From NCBI RefSeq assembly GCF_013623775.1, contig NZ_JABFAM010000006.1, positions 406,100-470,099 of the forward strand: DNA of 64,000 nt. The letters run 5' to 3'. The notes under the pieces are model-generated. The model was given only the letters and a program-made list of their open reading frames with translations. It was not told where the DNA came from and ran no database searches. The stretch is from Rufibacter sp. XAAS-G3-1. GTDB taxonomy: Bacteria; Bacteroidota; Bacteroidia; Cytophagales; Hymenobacteraceae. Both the position numbers and the translations under genes were made by a program. This document shows, piece after piece, positions 7,651 to 17,348 of this stretch; within the stretch, counting starts at the first letter, position 1, and each line of letters starts with the position of its first letter.

Positions 7651-8853
7651 ATGGACAGAGAGCAGGAATGGATTGTGGTACGAGGCGTAGGATCTGTCTC
7701 TGGGCTGGGCGGATCGCCGGAGGAGGTTCGGGCCTCTTACGCCAGCGGCAGAACCGCATTCTCCACCCTGCCAAGTCTTGGTTCTGATACCCCCGTATCC
7801 CCCCTCTCTCCCTCTGCCGAAGCTCTCTTACAAGCTTTGCTCCTGCAAAACCCAACTTATGCTTCTCTGGATAGGTCTGTGCAATTGGCGATTCTGGCCT
7901 CCCGGCAAGCTGTCGCCCAAGCTGGCTGGAAAATGGGGGAAGGAGATTCCGTAGGGATTAATATTGGTTCTTCCAGAGGAGCTACCGGTCTGTATGAACA
8001 GTTTCATGCTGATTTTCTGCAAAACCCCGAAAAACGGCTTTCGCCCGGCGTCTCCCCCAGCACTACCCTGGGAAACGTAGCCAGTTGGGTAGCGAACGAC
8101 CTGCAAGCCGATGGCCCGCTCATCAGTCACTCCGTCACCTGTAGTACTGCTTTGCAGGCTTTTGCGAACGGGGTAGCCTGGCTTAAAGCAGGCATGGCAA
8201 AGCGCTTTCTGGTGGGCGGAGCAGAGGCGCCGCTCACGCCCTTTACCCTCGCTCAGATGAAAGCCATAGGCATTTACTCCAGGTTTGCGGCCCATGATCA
8301 CCCATGCCGCCCCCTCAACCTGGAGCGCAATACCTTTGTGCTAGGCGAAGGAGCCGCCGTGTTTGCCCTGGAAAGAATGACCCAAGCCCAAATTGAGAAC
8401 TTACATCTGGCGAATGCAATAGCGGTAGAAGCAGTAGGAATGGGCTATGAACGCAGTCCATCCAAAACGGGTATCTCAGCAGATGGGCAGCATTTCCAAC
8501 GGGCCATGCGAGAAGCGTTGGCCCAAGCATCGCTTATGCCCAGAGACATTGATGCTATTGTCTTGCATGCTCCTGGTACCAAAGCCGGTGACGCCGCCGA
8601 AGTTCAGGCTATTGAAAGCATATTTGGGGCTGCATCGCCGGCCTACTTTTCAAACAAAAACCTTATTGGCCATTCCTTGGGAGCCTCCGGGGCTTTGTCT
8701 ACCGAAATGGCTTTGTATGTGCTTTGCCAAACAAACATACCTTCTATATTTTCAAGTACGCTAGCTAGGGCGCCCCGGAGAATCCTCATTAACGCAGCGG
8801 GCTTTGGTGGTAATGCCGTTAGTGTGCTGTTGACCAAGCTTCCTACCCAATAG
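7651..8853 (+). CDS. Beta-ketoacyl synthase-like protein of the biotin operon
   Basis: 400-residue thiolase-fold condensing enzyme with a complete KAS Cys-His-His triad: Cys164 in SVTCSTALQAF, His306 in VLHAPGTKAGDAAE and His341 in NLIGHSLGASGAL. It follows bioA by 31 nt on the same strand, so it is probably co-transcribed. No bioC or bioH is present in the cluster, so a plausible role is building the pimeloyl chain or otherwise supplying the BioF acyl substrate. That role is inferred from context; the sequence shows only the enzyme family. It could instead be a FabF/FabB paralogue. The N-terminus is somewhat divergent. Confidence 0.85.
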   Translation: MDREQEWIVVRGVGSVSGLGGSPEEVRASYASGRTAFSTLPSLGSDTPVSPLSPSAEALLQALLLQNPTYASLDRSVQLAILASRQAVAQAGWKMGEGDSVGINIGSSRGATGLYEQFHADFLQNPEKRLSPGVSPSTTLGNVASWVANDLQADGPLISHSVTCSTALQAFANGVAWLKAGMAKRFLVGGAEAPLTPFTLAQMKAIGIYSRFAAHDHPCRPLNLERNTFVLGEGAAVFALERMTQAQIENLHLANAIAVEAVGMGYERSPSKTGISADGQHFQRAMREALAQASLMPRDIDAIVLHAPGTKAGDAAEVQAIESIFGAASPAYFSNKNLIGHSLGASGALSTEMALYVLCQTNIPSIFSSTLARAPRRILINAAGFGGNAVSVLLTKLPTQ

Positions 8854-9667
8854 CCAGTTCATATCTGCACAAACTTCGCTTTTTGCCCACCCCAAAGAGA
8901 TTTTGTGGCCGTTTAGGGAAGAAGAGTACCTTCACTTCCCCATTAACTGTTTAAAAGTGCCCACCCCTGTGTTGTAGCCCCAGAAATAACATACCCGTAC
9001 GGTCTTCCTTGATTCACTTCCTGAACTCTCTTCATTTTGACACTTTTTGTACCCATTTTCTTCTACTAAAGAATATTGCTACACAAACCTACCATAATAG
9101 ACAAATTATAATATATACTTATAAAATCACATGTTGATCTATTTAAATTGTAATAATTTCATAAATTGTATTTATTATAGTAAGCTTGTAACGTAAAATA
9201 AAGCCTATCCAGAGATATTCTCAAAAATATCATTCATCCTTTGTATGGAGGGGTTAATCGCCACTTACTTCCTCTTCATCGATAAAGTCTTTCTACTATC
9301 TGATTTATTTAAAAATTGCACACAAATCATAAAGGCTTATAACCAAGCTAAAGCATTATCTCACTTTCTTACTTTAACTAAAGGAAACAATTATATACTC
9401 TCTATTCCTCCCTAGGAATGGAACACAATCAGAGCCAGGGTTCTTGGCTGCATAAATTTCAAGTACATGCAACAGTTTATTAACAGCGGTGCGACGGGAA
9501 TAAAAGTGGAGCCCTCCAATTTTACTCTTATAGTGACATCACACAACAACAACATCACACTTACAAAATTACGGAGAGAGCTGCGCCTCATACGCTCAGG
9601 AAGGGATAGGACAATATTGGAAAATTTAAATACCATAACCCTAGCCTATGGTAGCTTTCTACAAAAA
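8854..9667. other. Long AT-rich gene-free region
   Basis: About 800 nt, very AT-rich from about 9060. The open frame that extends the next gene upstream to 9467 has no family-like sequence and is treated as untranslated. No structured RNA was recognised. Confidence 0.6.
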
Positions 9668-12600
9668 ATGGTAAAAAGCAGGAGTAAAACCTGCCTTGTC
9701 ATCATGTTAGTTGTTTCCGCAATATGGGGGGTTGAGGAAGCTCAGGCGCAGAATTTAGCGTTGAATAAACCAGCAGTAGCATCTTCAATTGAAAATACTA
9801 CTTATCCGGCTGCCAGAGCCTTTGATGCCAATACGGGTACTCGGTGGGCGAGTGAATATAATGTTGACCCTCAGTGGATTTATGTTGATTTGGGGGCCGT
9901 TTATAACATTACCCAAATAAAACTCCTTTGGGAAGCAGCCAGCGGCAGAGACTACCAACTACAGGTTTCCAATGATGCCTCTAACTGGACAACCATCCGA
10001 ACAGTTACGGGAAATAATACTTCTTCTCCTACCACTTTAACTTATGATGGATTAACTGGCAGCGGAAGATATGTACGAATGATTGGTACGGCCCGAAACT
10101 TAACATATGGATATTCTTTGTGGGAGTTTGAAGTCTACGGCACCCCTAATACGGCACCAACCATAACCTCCAATGGTGGTGGAACCACCGCTTCCATATC
10201 TATCCCGGAAAACACTACTGCCGTAACTACCGTGACTTCTTCAGATGTAGATGCCGGTTCCACCAGAAGCTACAGCATTTCAGGTGGGGCAGATGCTGCT
10301 AAGTTCAGCATTGATGCTACGTCTGGTGCCTTACGGTTTGTAACTGCCCCTAATTTTGAGAGCCCTACTGATTCTGATAAGAACAACACCTATCTGGTAA
10401 CGGTAAGAGCAACAGACAATGGCGGCTCAACCGATGACCAAGCTATCACTGTATCTGTCACCAATGTGAATGAGGCTCCGGTAGCCAGTAACATCACTTT
10501 CTCTCCTTCAATACCCAATACCGCTGTCAAAAAGAGCATCAATAACTTAGTTGCTTCTGATCCGGATGCGGGTAACACCATTAGGTTCAAAATAAACTCC
10601 TTGCCTACTTCCGGCACCTTATACATCAACAACACAGCGATTACGAGCGGAAACTTGGCAACCACGTATGGGGCCACCAATAACCAATTAAGTGCGCTCA
10701 CCTTTTCACCTGCTGCCGGGTCTACTGGCAATGTGACCTTTACTTACACCGCTATTGATAACAATACGGCTAGTTCTGCCCCTGCCACGTATACCATCCC
10801 GGTCACCGCAGATAATCCGGCCACCTATACCTATCTGCAGCAGGGCTATTCTAAATACGCCCTTAAGAATAGTCTATCCATAGCTACGGCCACAGATCCC
10901 AATGGAGCCATAACCAACGCGGCAGTAACTGGAACTGCCTTGCCAAATTTCTTAACCCTAAATCCCACTACTGGCAATATCACAGTAAATACTAATGAAA
11001 TTACCGCGGGGACTTTCAGCAATTCTATCACGCTCACAGATGACAAAGGAGGGATCTCCACTGTTCCGCTTACGCTCACTGTCACCAATGACTTTTACCA
11101 GGCGAATGCCAATGCCTTTAAAACTGGCGAGAATTGTTACCAACTCACAGCAGATGTAACCAACCAAAGAGGACAAGTCTGGGCTACTACCCCTATTTCT
11201 TTAAGCAAATCATTTGAAATCAGCTTCAACGCCTTTTTAGGAAACAAAGATGCTGGTGCCGATGGAATTGCTTTCGGGTTTCAGCGTTCCTCCAATCCTA
11301 TGTTCGCGGTGGGCGCTCCCGGTGAGGGAATTGGCTTTGGCCACGGCAACAGTACCACAAACCCCAGAACAGGAGGGATTACCCCTTCCGTAGCAATTGA
11401 ATTTGACACATACCAGAATACACCCACTTCTGAGATTGCAGCAGACCATATCGCCATCTTCAAAAATGGGGATGAGCGATTACCCGTTAAAACACCCGTG
11501 CAAATGAGCAGTACGTCTGCCAACACAGAAGACAATAAATCCCACAAGGTACAGGTGATCTGGCAAGCAGGCACTAACACGCTGTTCGTGTATTTTGACG
11601 GGGTGCTGCGGGAGCGGTATTCTGAGGATTTTGTCTCCACTGTTTTCGGGAATGACCCACTTGTCTATTTCGGATACACGGCCAGTACGGGTGGTTCTAC
11701 CAATCAGCAGAGCATCTGTGAAATCAACTTCAACCCCTTAGATAATGACGGCGATGGGGTTGCCGATGTAAGTGATGTGGACGATGACAATGACGGTATT
11801 TCTGATATATTGGAATCTAACGGCGTAAATCCGTCAGCAGATGCAGATGATGATGGTTTGCCAAACTACAAAGACCCAGACTTTGGTGCATTAAACAGCA
11901 AAGGAGTGGTCGCCAGTTTGGACAAAGACGCAGACGGCCTTATCAACGCCTTCGACCTGGACTCAGACCATGATGGTATCTCAGATGCCATGGAGCAGAT
12001 AAGTGGAACGATGCCCGCCAGCTACAATGCCTTGTCCGGACGTTTTGGTACTATCACCACCAATGGCTCTCCCAGCTACACTTTCTCTACCCTGGTAGAC
12101 ATGGATGCAGACGGCATCCCAAACTGCCAGGACATTGATGCCGATGGCGACGGTCTGCTGGACTATCTGGAAGCCCAAGCCAAAGACGCTGTTTTGACCA
12201 TGTCTGGGGAAGACACCAATAAAGACGGTATTGATGATGCCTTCAAGTCATCTACTTCTATTTCTCTTATCCCGGTCAATTCAGACACTGACAGAATGCC
12301 GGACTACCTTGACCTTGATAGCGATGATGACATGATGCAGGACTTCATTGAGGCCTTTGACGTAAACAAAGACGGAAAATCAAGTGATGACCTGGCAAAA
12401 TTAGGAGCTGACTTTACCACAAAAGCCCAAGGCACTACTGCTGCCGGATACTATCCAGCCACTATTTCCAGCGGAAGCAAAGTTCAGGAATGGTTGAAAT
12501 ACGCTTCTGATACCCGTTTCAACTATCTCAGCAAAAACAACTCGTTCTACAAAGACACAGATGCTGACGGCTTGGTGGATTTGCTGGATACCAATGATTA

Positions 12601-13231
12601 TGGAAGTGGACTTTCTGCCTCTAACATAAACTATGCTTTCAGAGCAAGTTCTACGGTGGTAACCCTTCCGGTCAAACTAATCTCCTTCATCGCAAAACCC
12701 AACGGCACCTCCGTTCAACTAAACTGGGCCACGGCCTCTGAGAAAGACAATGACTACTTCCAGGTAGAACGCAGCCAAAACGGCATGACCTTCACCGCCA
12801 TAGGCAGAGTAAAGGGCAACGGGAACAGCAGCATTGTGCAGAACTATGCTTTTTTGGATTCCTCTGCCCCTACCGGTACCAGCTACTACCGCCTGAAACA
12901 GGTAGACTTTGACAAAAAATCTGAGTACAGCAAAACCATCACCGCCAAAATAATTAATGTTGATGGTAGGCTGGCGCAGGTAGCAGTGGCACCTAACCCT
13001 TTCAGCCAGGAGCTTTCCTTTTCGGTAACTTGTAGCCAGGCACACACCCTGCAGGTAGAGCTCTATGACCTGAACGGCAAACTGGTAATGCAAGAAACGA
13101 TACCTGTACCAGCCGGAACCACGGTTCTGCAAAGAGAACTTCGTACGGTAGCGGTAGCGGTGGGGGTCTACTTGCTGCGGGTGAAAGGTGAGGCCATCAA
13201 TGAAATGGTCAGGGTAGTGAAAACAAACTAA
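9668..13231 (+). CDS. Giant secreted adhesin: F5/8C, cadherin-like, L-type lectin, TSP3 repeats, T9SS sorting domain
   Basis: 1187 residues from the ATG at 9668, chosen because MVKSRSKTCLVIMLVVSAIW...AQAQ is a good signal peptide; the frame opens earlier at 9467. Order of domains: discoidin/F5-8C carbohydrate-binding domain (about 30-160), cadherin-like repeats (about 165-470), legume-type lectin domain (about 475-690, with GADGIAFGFQ and VAIEFDTYQN), an aspartate-rich run of thrombospondin type-3 calcium-binding motifs (DNDGDGVADVSDVDDDND from about 690), a fibronectin-like segment and a T9SS type-A sorting domain (APNPF near 1108 to the end). Two glycan-binding modules and Ca-binding repeats suggest a cell-surface adhesin binding polysaccharide. 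It is followed by a strong terminator. Confidence 0.88.
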   Translation: MVKSRSKTCLVIMLVVSAIWGVEEAQAQNLALNKPAVASSIENTTYPAARAFDANTGTRWASEYNVDPQWIYVDLGAVYNITQIKLLWEAASGRDYQLQVSNDASNWTTIRTVTGNNTSSPTTLTYDGLTGSGRYVRMIGTARNLTYGYSLWEFEVYGTPNTAPTITSNGGGTTASISIPENTTAVTTVTSSDVDAGSTRSYSISGGADAAKFSIDATSGALRFVTAPNFESPTDSDKNNTYLVTVRATDNGGSTDDQAITVSVTNVNEAPVASNITFSPSIPNTAVKKSINNLVASDPDAGNTIRFKINSLPTSGTLYINNTAITSGNLATTYGATNNQLSALTFSPAAGSTGNVTFTYTAIDNNTASSAPATYTIPVTADNPATYTYLQQGYSKYALKNSLSIATATDPNGAITNAAVTGTALPNFLTLNPTTGNITVNTNEITAGTFSNSITLTDDKGGISTVPLTLTVTNDFYQANANAFKTGENCYQLTADVTNQRGQVWATTPISLSKSFEISFNAFLGNKDAGADGIAFGFQRSSNPMFAVGAPGEGIGFGHGNSTTNPRTGGITPSVAIEFDTYQNTPTSEIAADHIAIFKNGDERLPVKTPVQMSSTSANTEDNKSHKVQVIWQAGTNTLFVYFDGVLRERYSEDFVSTVFGNDPLVYFGYTASTGGSTNQQSICEINFNPLDNDGDGVADVSDVDDDNDGISDILESNGVNPSADADDDGLPNYKDPDFGALNSKGVVASLDKDADGLINAFDLDSDHDGISDAMEQISGTMPASYNALSGRFGTITTNGSPSYTFSTLVDMDADGIPNCQDIDADGDGLLDYLEAQAKDAVLTMSGEDTNKDGIDDAFKSSTSISLIPVNSDTDRMPDYLDLDSDDDMMQDFIEAFDVNKDGKSSDDLAKLGADFTTKAQGTTAAGYYPATISSGSKVQEWLKYASDTRFNYLSKNNSFYKDTDADGLVDLLDTNDYGSGLSASNINYAFRASSTVVTLPVKLISFIAKPNGTSVQLNWATASEKDNDYFQVERSQNGMTFTAIGRVKGNGNSSIVQNYAFLDSSAPTGTSYYRLKQVDFDKKSEYSKTITAKIINVDGRLAQVAVAPNPFSQELSFSVTCSQAHTLQVELYDLNGKLVMQETIPVPAGTTVLQRELRTVAVAVGVYLLRVKGEAINEMVRVVKTN

Positions 13232-13255
13232 GCCCCACAGTCAAAATCCAGGTCT

Positions 13256-13308
13256 AAGCCTCTAAACCTAATTAATGTAAAAATTAGCGGGTTTAGAGGC
13301 TTTTCTTT
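13256..13308 (+). terminator. Terminator after the adhesin gene
   Basis: 13-bp outer stem AAGCCTCTAAACC / GGTTTAGAGGCTT, further TAATT/AATTA pairing inside, then TTCTTTTA. Confidence 0.85.
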
Positions 13309-13359
13309 TAAGGTATCTACGCATTGTTTGCGTAAATTCGCAGGTTTTATTTAAGATCT

Positions 13360-14694
13360 ATGAAAATCATGAAATTTGGGGGTACCTCCGTAGGCTCTGC
13401 CGAACGGATGGGTGCCGTCTCTCAACTGCTTCCCACGCAGGAACCCGTGATTGTCGTGCTTTCTGCCATGTCAGGAACCACCAACCACCTGGTGCAGATT
13501 GGGCAGCAACTGGCGCAGGGCGACATGGCCCAGGCCGAATCTCTCACAAACCAGCTGGAGCAACACTATAAACAGGTGCTTGCCGATCTATATAAACAGG
13601 ATACATCTAAGGACAAGGGCAAACAGGTAGTACAAACGGTATTCTCTGACATACGGGCGTGCTTTGACCATGCCTTCTCCCCGGCATTAGAGAAAATCAT
13701 TCTGGCGCAGGGCGAGTTGCTGTCCACCCAGCTTTTCCAGATTTTTCAGGAAGAGAACGGCATTCCGTCGGTCTTGCTTCCGGCTCTGGAGTTTATGAAA
13801 ATTACCGCAGAGGAAGAGCCAGACCAAGCCTTTATCCGGGAGAACATCAGAAAGCAATTAGACCAACACCCAGATACTCAGTTGTTCATCACGCAGGGGT
13901 ACATCTGCCGCAACGCCCACAACGAGATTGATAACCTGAAGCGCGGAGGCAGCGACTACACCGCCTCCATCATCGGCGCAGCCGTGAAGGCGTCTGAGAT
14001 CCAGATCTGGACAGATATCAACGGCATGCACAACAATGATCCACGCATTGTGAAGAACACCTACCCTATTGCGGAATTGTCCTTTGACGAAGCGGCGGAG
14101 TTGGCGTACTTCGGGGCGAAGATTCTGCACCCGTCCAGCATTCTGCCGGCGCAGCAGCACAACATTCCGGTGCGTCTGTTGAACACCATGCAACCAGAGG
14201 CGCATGGCACTACCATTTCCTCTAAGAAAACGGGCAATAAGATCAAAGCGGTAGCCGCCAAAGACGGCATCATCGCCATCAAAATCAAGTCCAGCCGCAT
14301 GTTGCTGGCCTATGGTTTCCTGCGCAGCGTGTTTGAGGTCTTTGAGCGGTTCAAAACGCCTATTGACATGATTACCACGTCTGAGGTGGCCGTTTCGCTC
14401 ACCATTGACAACCAGACGTACCTGCCCGAAATCACCGAGGCGCTGCAGCGTTTCGGCACCGTGGAGATTGACACCGATTTAACCATTGTCTGCGTGGTAG
14501 GCGACTTCATGGAAGACAAACCGGGTGCGGCTTTGCGCGTGGTGCAGTCCCTGGGCCATATACCGTTGCGCATGATCTCTTACGGTGGAAGCAAGAACAA
14601 CATCAGTTTCCTGGTGAATACCGTGTACAAAGAAAACGCACTGGTTTCCATAAACGAGGGTGTTTTTCAGGAAAGAGAGGGAAACCATGCGTAA
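13360..14694 (+). CDS. lysC: Aspartate kinase
   Basis: 444 residues. It phosphorylates L-aspartate, the entry step to lysine, threonine and methionine. The N-terminal nucleotide motif MKFGGTSVGS, the LKRGGSDYTAS segment and WTDINGMHNNDPRIV are diagnostic. The C-terminal third carries tandem ACT-type regulatory sequence (EVAVSLTIDN, ISYGGSKNNISF), so feedback control is expected. It is monofunctional, not fused to homoserine dehydrogenase, which is separate at 16101-17348. lysA starts inside its last codons (ATGCGTAA overlap), so the two are coupled. Confidence 0.96.
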   Translation: MKIMKFGGTSVGSAERMGAVSQLLPTQEPVIVVLSAMSGTTNHLVQIGQQLAQGDMAQAESLTNQLEQHYKQVLADLYKQDTSKDKGKQVVQTVFSDIRACFDHAFSPALEKIILAQGELLSTQLFQIFQEENGIPSVLLPALEFMKITAEEEPDQAFIRENIRKQLDQHPDTQLFITQGYICRNAHNEIDNLKRGGSDYTASIIGAAVKASEIQIWTDINGMHNNDPRIVKNTYPIAELSFDEAAELAYFGAKILHPSSILPAQQHNIPVRLLNTMQPEAHGTTISSKKTGNKIKAVAAKDGIIAIKIKSSRMLLAYGFLRSVFEVFERFKTPIDMITTSEVAVSLTIDNQTYLPEITEALQRFGTVEIDTDLTIVCVVGDFMEDKPGAALRVVQSLGHIPLRMISYGGSKNNISFLVNTVYKENALVSINEGVFQEREGNHA

Positions 14695-15832
14695 AGAACA
14701 ACTGCAGGCGTTCGCCCAGCAGCCAACCCCTTTCTATGCGTATGACCTTGCATTGTTGCGCCAAACCTTAGCCGTGGCCCAGGCCGAAGCCGGGAAATAC
14801 GGGTACCACATCCATTACGCCCTAAAGGCGAATGCCAACGCCCCTATCCTGGCCGAAATCCTGGAAAAAGGCTTCGGGGCCGATTGCGTGAGCGGAAACG
14901 AGGTGCGCCGGGCGCTGGAAGCGGGTTTCCCGCCAGAGCAGATCGTGTTTGCGGGCGTAGGCAAGTCTGACGCTGAAATCAACTTCGCCCTGGACACGGA
15001 CATCTTCTGCTTCAACTCAGAATCGGGGCAGGAGTTGGAGGTAATTCAGGAACTGGCGGCGGCCAAGGGGAAAACGGCGCAGGTCGCCTTGCGCATCAAC
15101 CCCAACGTAGACGCGTACACCCACAAGCACATCACCACCGGGCTGGAGGAAAACAAATTTGGGATTAACCTGTGGGAACTGGAGGAACTGGTGCCCAGGT
15201 TTGCGGAGTGGCCGAACCTGAAACTGATAGGCCTGCACTTCCACATCGGTTCCCAAATAACCGACTTACGGGCGTTTGAAAACCTGTGCGGGCGCGTAAA
15301 CGAAATCCAGCGCTGGTTTGAGGAACGCGGCCGCACCTTCCCGCACCTGAACGTGGGCGGCGGCTTGGGCGTAGATTACCACACCCCGGAAGAAAACCCC
15401 ATCGCTGATTTTGCCGCGTATTTCTCCATCTTCAATAGATTGCTGGAGAAACGCAACGGCCAGATAGTGCATTTTGAGTTAGGCAGGGCTTTGGTGGCCC
15501 CCAGCGGAAATCTCATTTCCAGGGTACTTTACCTAAAACACGGCCAAAAGACCAACTTCGTGATATTGGACGCAGGCATGACCGAACTCATGCGCCCCGC
15601 CCTGTACCAGGCGTACCACAAGATAGAGAACCTGACCAGCGACTTGCCGACCCAAAGCTATGACGTGGTAGGCCCCATCTGCGAATCAACGGACTGTTTC
15701 GCCAAAGGCATCCAACTCCCCGAAACCAAACGCGGCGATGTAGTGGCCATCAGAACCGCCGGGGCCTACGGCGAAGTCATGGTCTCTGAATACAACCTGC
15801 GCGACCGGGTGAAAGCCGTTTATCTTTCCTAA
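14687..15832 (+). CDS. lysA: Diaminopimelate decarboxylase
   Basis: 381 residues from the ATG at 14687 (MRKEQLQAFAQQPTPFYAYD). The longer reading from 14660 only adds lysC-overlapping residues. It is a PLP fold-type III enzyme making L-lysine from meso-DAP. Features are the PLP lysine K47 in HYALKANAN, HFHIGSQI, the phosphate-binding GGGLGVDY, and the partner-subunit CEST(D) motif in GPICESTDCFAKG. Overlap with lysC by 8 nt marks a two-gene lysine operon, which ends at the terminator at 15860-15919. Confidence 0.96.
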   Translation: MRKEQLQAFAQQPTPFYAYDLALLRQTLAVAQAEAGKYGYHIHYALKANANAPILAEILEKGFGADCVSGNEVRRALEAGFPPEQIVFAGVGKSDAEINFALDTDIFCFNSESGQELEVIQELAAAKGKTAQVALRINPNVDAYTHKHITTGLEENKFGINLWELEELVPRFAEWPNLKLIGLHFHIGSQITDLRAFENLCGRVNEIQRWFEERGRTFPHLNVGGGLGVDYHTPEENPIADFAAYFSIFNRLLEKRNGQIVHFELGRALVAPSGNLISRVLYLKHGQKTNFVILDAGMTELMRPALYQAYHKIENLTSDLPTQSYDVVGPICESTDCFAKGIQLPETKRGDVVAIRTAGAYGEVMVSEYNLRDRVKAVYLS

Positions 15833-15859
15833 GTTTCCTTCTGAAATTAGCAAAAGTTT

Positions 15860-15919
15860 GAACCTTCGTTTTGGGGCTGTTTTCTATAAAACAGCCCCAA
15901 AACGAAGGTTCTTTTTTTT
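15860..15919 (+). terminator. Intrinsic terminator of lysC-lysA built on a 36-nt repeat
   Basis: Perfect 24-bp arms (15860-15883 and 15888-15911) with a CTAT loop and a following run of T. The central 36 nt (15868-15903) are a member of the dispersed hairpin family; the outer GAACCTTC/GAAGGTTC arms are specific to this copy. Confidence 0.93.
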
Positions 15920-15950
15920 TCACTCGAATTCAGGCAAGATCTGTGTTTTC

Positions 15951-15986
15951 GTTTTGAGGCTACTTTCCATAAAACGGGCTTAAAAC
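15951..15986. repeat. 36-nt hairpin repeat with extended outer arms
   Basis: GTTTTGAGGCTACTTT and AAAACGGGCTTAAAAC. The pairing is continued outside by GTGTTTTC / GAAAACAC (15943-15994). It lies between convergent lysA and hom. Confidence 0.8.
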
Positions 15987-16100
15987 GAAAACACCCGGCT
16001 AGAGCCAGGTGCCTTGGTCATTGAACGAACTAAATAAACAAGCTAACTTTTTCGGTTTACACCGATGGAATTTTTATAAAATCACGGGACACAGACTGCC

Positions 16101-17348
16101 TTAAGACAATTCGGCTTTTTCTTTCTCCTTTTTGGCATAGGCACCCGCAAAATCTGAGGACAGGGCCATGATGTACGCGCCTGCGCTTCTGATCTGCTCC
16201 TGTGCTTTAATGAGGTTGCCCAGGGAAACAGTCCCGATGACGCTGAACGTGTCATTCTCCCGCTGCACGTTTTGCAGGTTGGCGAGGCCCAAGGTGACTA
16301 CCAAATCTGGTTCACTGCTGCGCAGGTACACCTCGAATTCAAAGTCCAGGGCGAGGGCCGGGGCATTGGTGGTTCTGTGCAGCTTTTTATAGCCGTAAGA
16401 ATAACCTTGGCTGATGGAGACAATGTCTGATAACACGGCGGCTCCGGTAGGGTGTCCGCCGGCGCCGCGGCCTTTGAACAGTTGGGGCCCCGAGTAAGTG
16501 CCCTGTACCACCACCCCGTTAAATTCCTGCTCCACCACAAACAAATCATCTGAGGCGTTTACCAGGCTTGGCAACACCACCGGCACCAACTCTCCATCTG
16601 CGGTAAGATGCGAAGAGGCGACCATTTTGATGACCGCATCATTCTGTTTGGCGTATGCCACGTCCTGGTCACCCAGATAATCAATCCCGAAGAAAGCGAC
16701 ATCCTCTGGGGCAATGGTTTTGCCAAACGCGTGGGCGGTTAAGATGCACAGCTTGTGGCGGGCATCGGCCCCGGCTACGTCCAGCCAAGGGTCTAATTCG
16801 GCGAAGCCTTTGTCCTGGGCTTCCTTTAGGGCTTCGGCGTAGCCTTTCTGCAGTTTGAAAATCTGGCTCAGGATGTAATTGGAAGAACCGTTCAGGATGC
16901 CATGTACCCGCTCCAGCGGCTCGTTGGAGAAATATTCTTCTACGGTTCTGATGATGGGAATTCCGCCGGCGACGGCTGCCTCATATAATAAGACCCCGCC
17001 GAACTCTTGCTGCAGGGCCAGGAGTTCGGGCAAGTGGTAGGCAACCAGCTTTTTGTTCGCGGTGACCACCTTTTTACCTTTGCGCAGGGCTTCGGCCACA
17101 ATGGTGTAGGCTTCGGCGGCATCACTAATGGCTTCCACCAGAATATCCAAGCTTTCGTCCTGCAGCACTTCCTGCGGGTCATAGGTGAAGCTTTCTGCCG
17201 GCAGCGGACGCAGTTTGTTTGGGGTTTTCACGCAGATGCGCTCTACTTTGTAGGGGAGCGACTCTTCGCGGGAGAGGATGTCATACAAGCCCTGGCCTAC
17301 GCAGCCAAACCCAAATAAACCTATTTTTAGAAGACGGTGGGAATCCAT
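16101..17348 (-). CDS. hom: Homoserine dehydrogenase
   Basis: 415 residues. It reduces aspartate semialdehyde to homoserine. The Rossmann motif GLFGFGCVGQGLYDIL is at residues 11-26, followed by VTANKKLVAYH, EAAVAGGIPIIRT, the substrate-binding GILNGSSNYILS and FKGRGAGGHPTGAAVLSD. It is last in the same-strand run metY-metX-hom and overlaps metX by 22 nt, so it should share the riboswitch-controlled leader. No aspartate kinase domain is fused. The C-terminal 100 residues may be a small regulatory domain. Confidence 0.95.
   Translation of the reverse strand: MDSHRLLKIGLFGFGCVGQGLYDILSREESLPYKVERICVKTPNKLRPLPAESFTYDPQEVLQDESLDILVEAISDAAEAYTIVAEALRKGKKVVTANKKLVAYHLPELLALQQEFGGVLLYEAAVAGGIPIIRTVEEYFSNEPLERVHGILNGSSNYILSQIFKLQKGYAEALKEAQDKGFAELDPWLDVAGADARHKLCILTAHAFGKTIAPEDVAFFGIDYLGDQDVAYAKQNDAVIKMVASSHLTADGELVPVVLPSLVNASDDLFVVEQEFNGVVVQGTYSGPQLFKGRGAGGHPTGAAVLSDIVSISQGYSYGYKKLHRTTNAPALALDFEFEVYLRSSEPDLVVTLGLANLQNVQRENDTFSVIGTVSLGNLIKAQEQIRSAGAYIMALSSDFAGAYAKKEKEKAELS

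Noticed and set aside
9467..9667. N-terminal extension of the adhesin gene
   Set aside because: The extra 67 residues have no family-like sequence and precede a clear signal peptide that starts at 9668.
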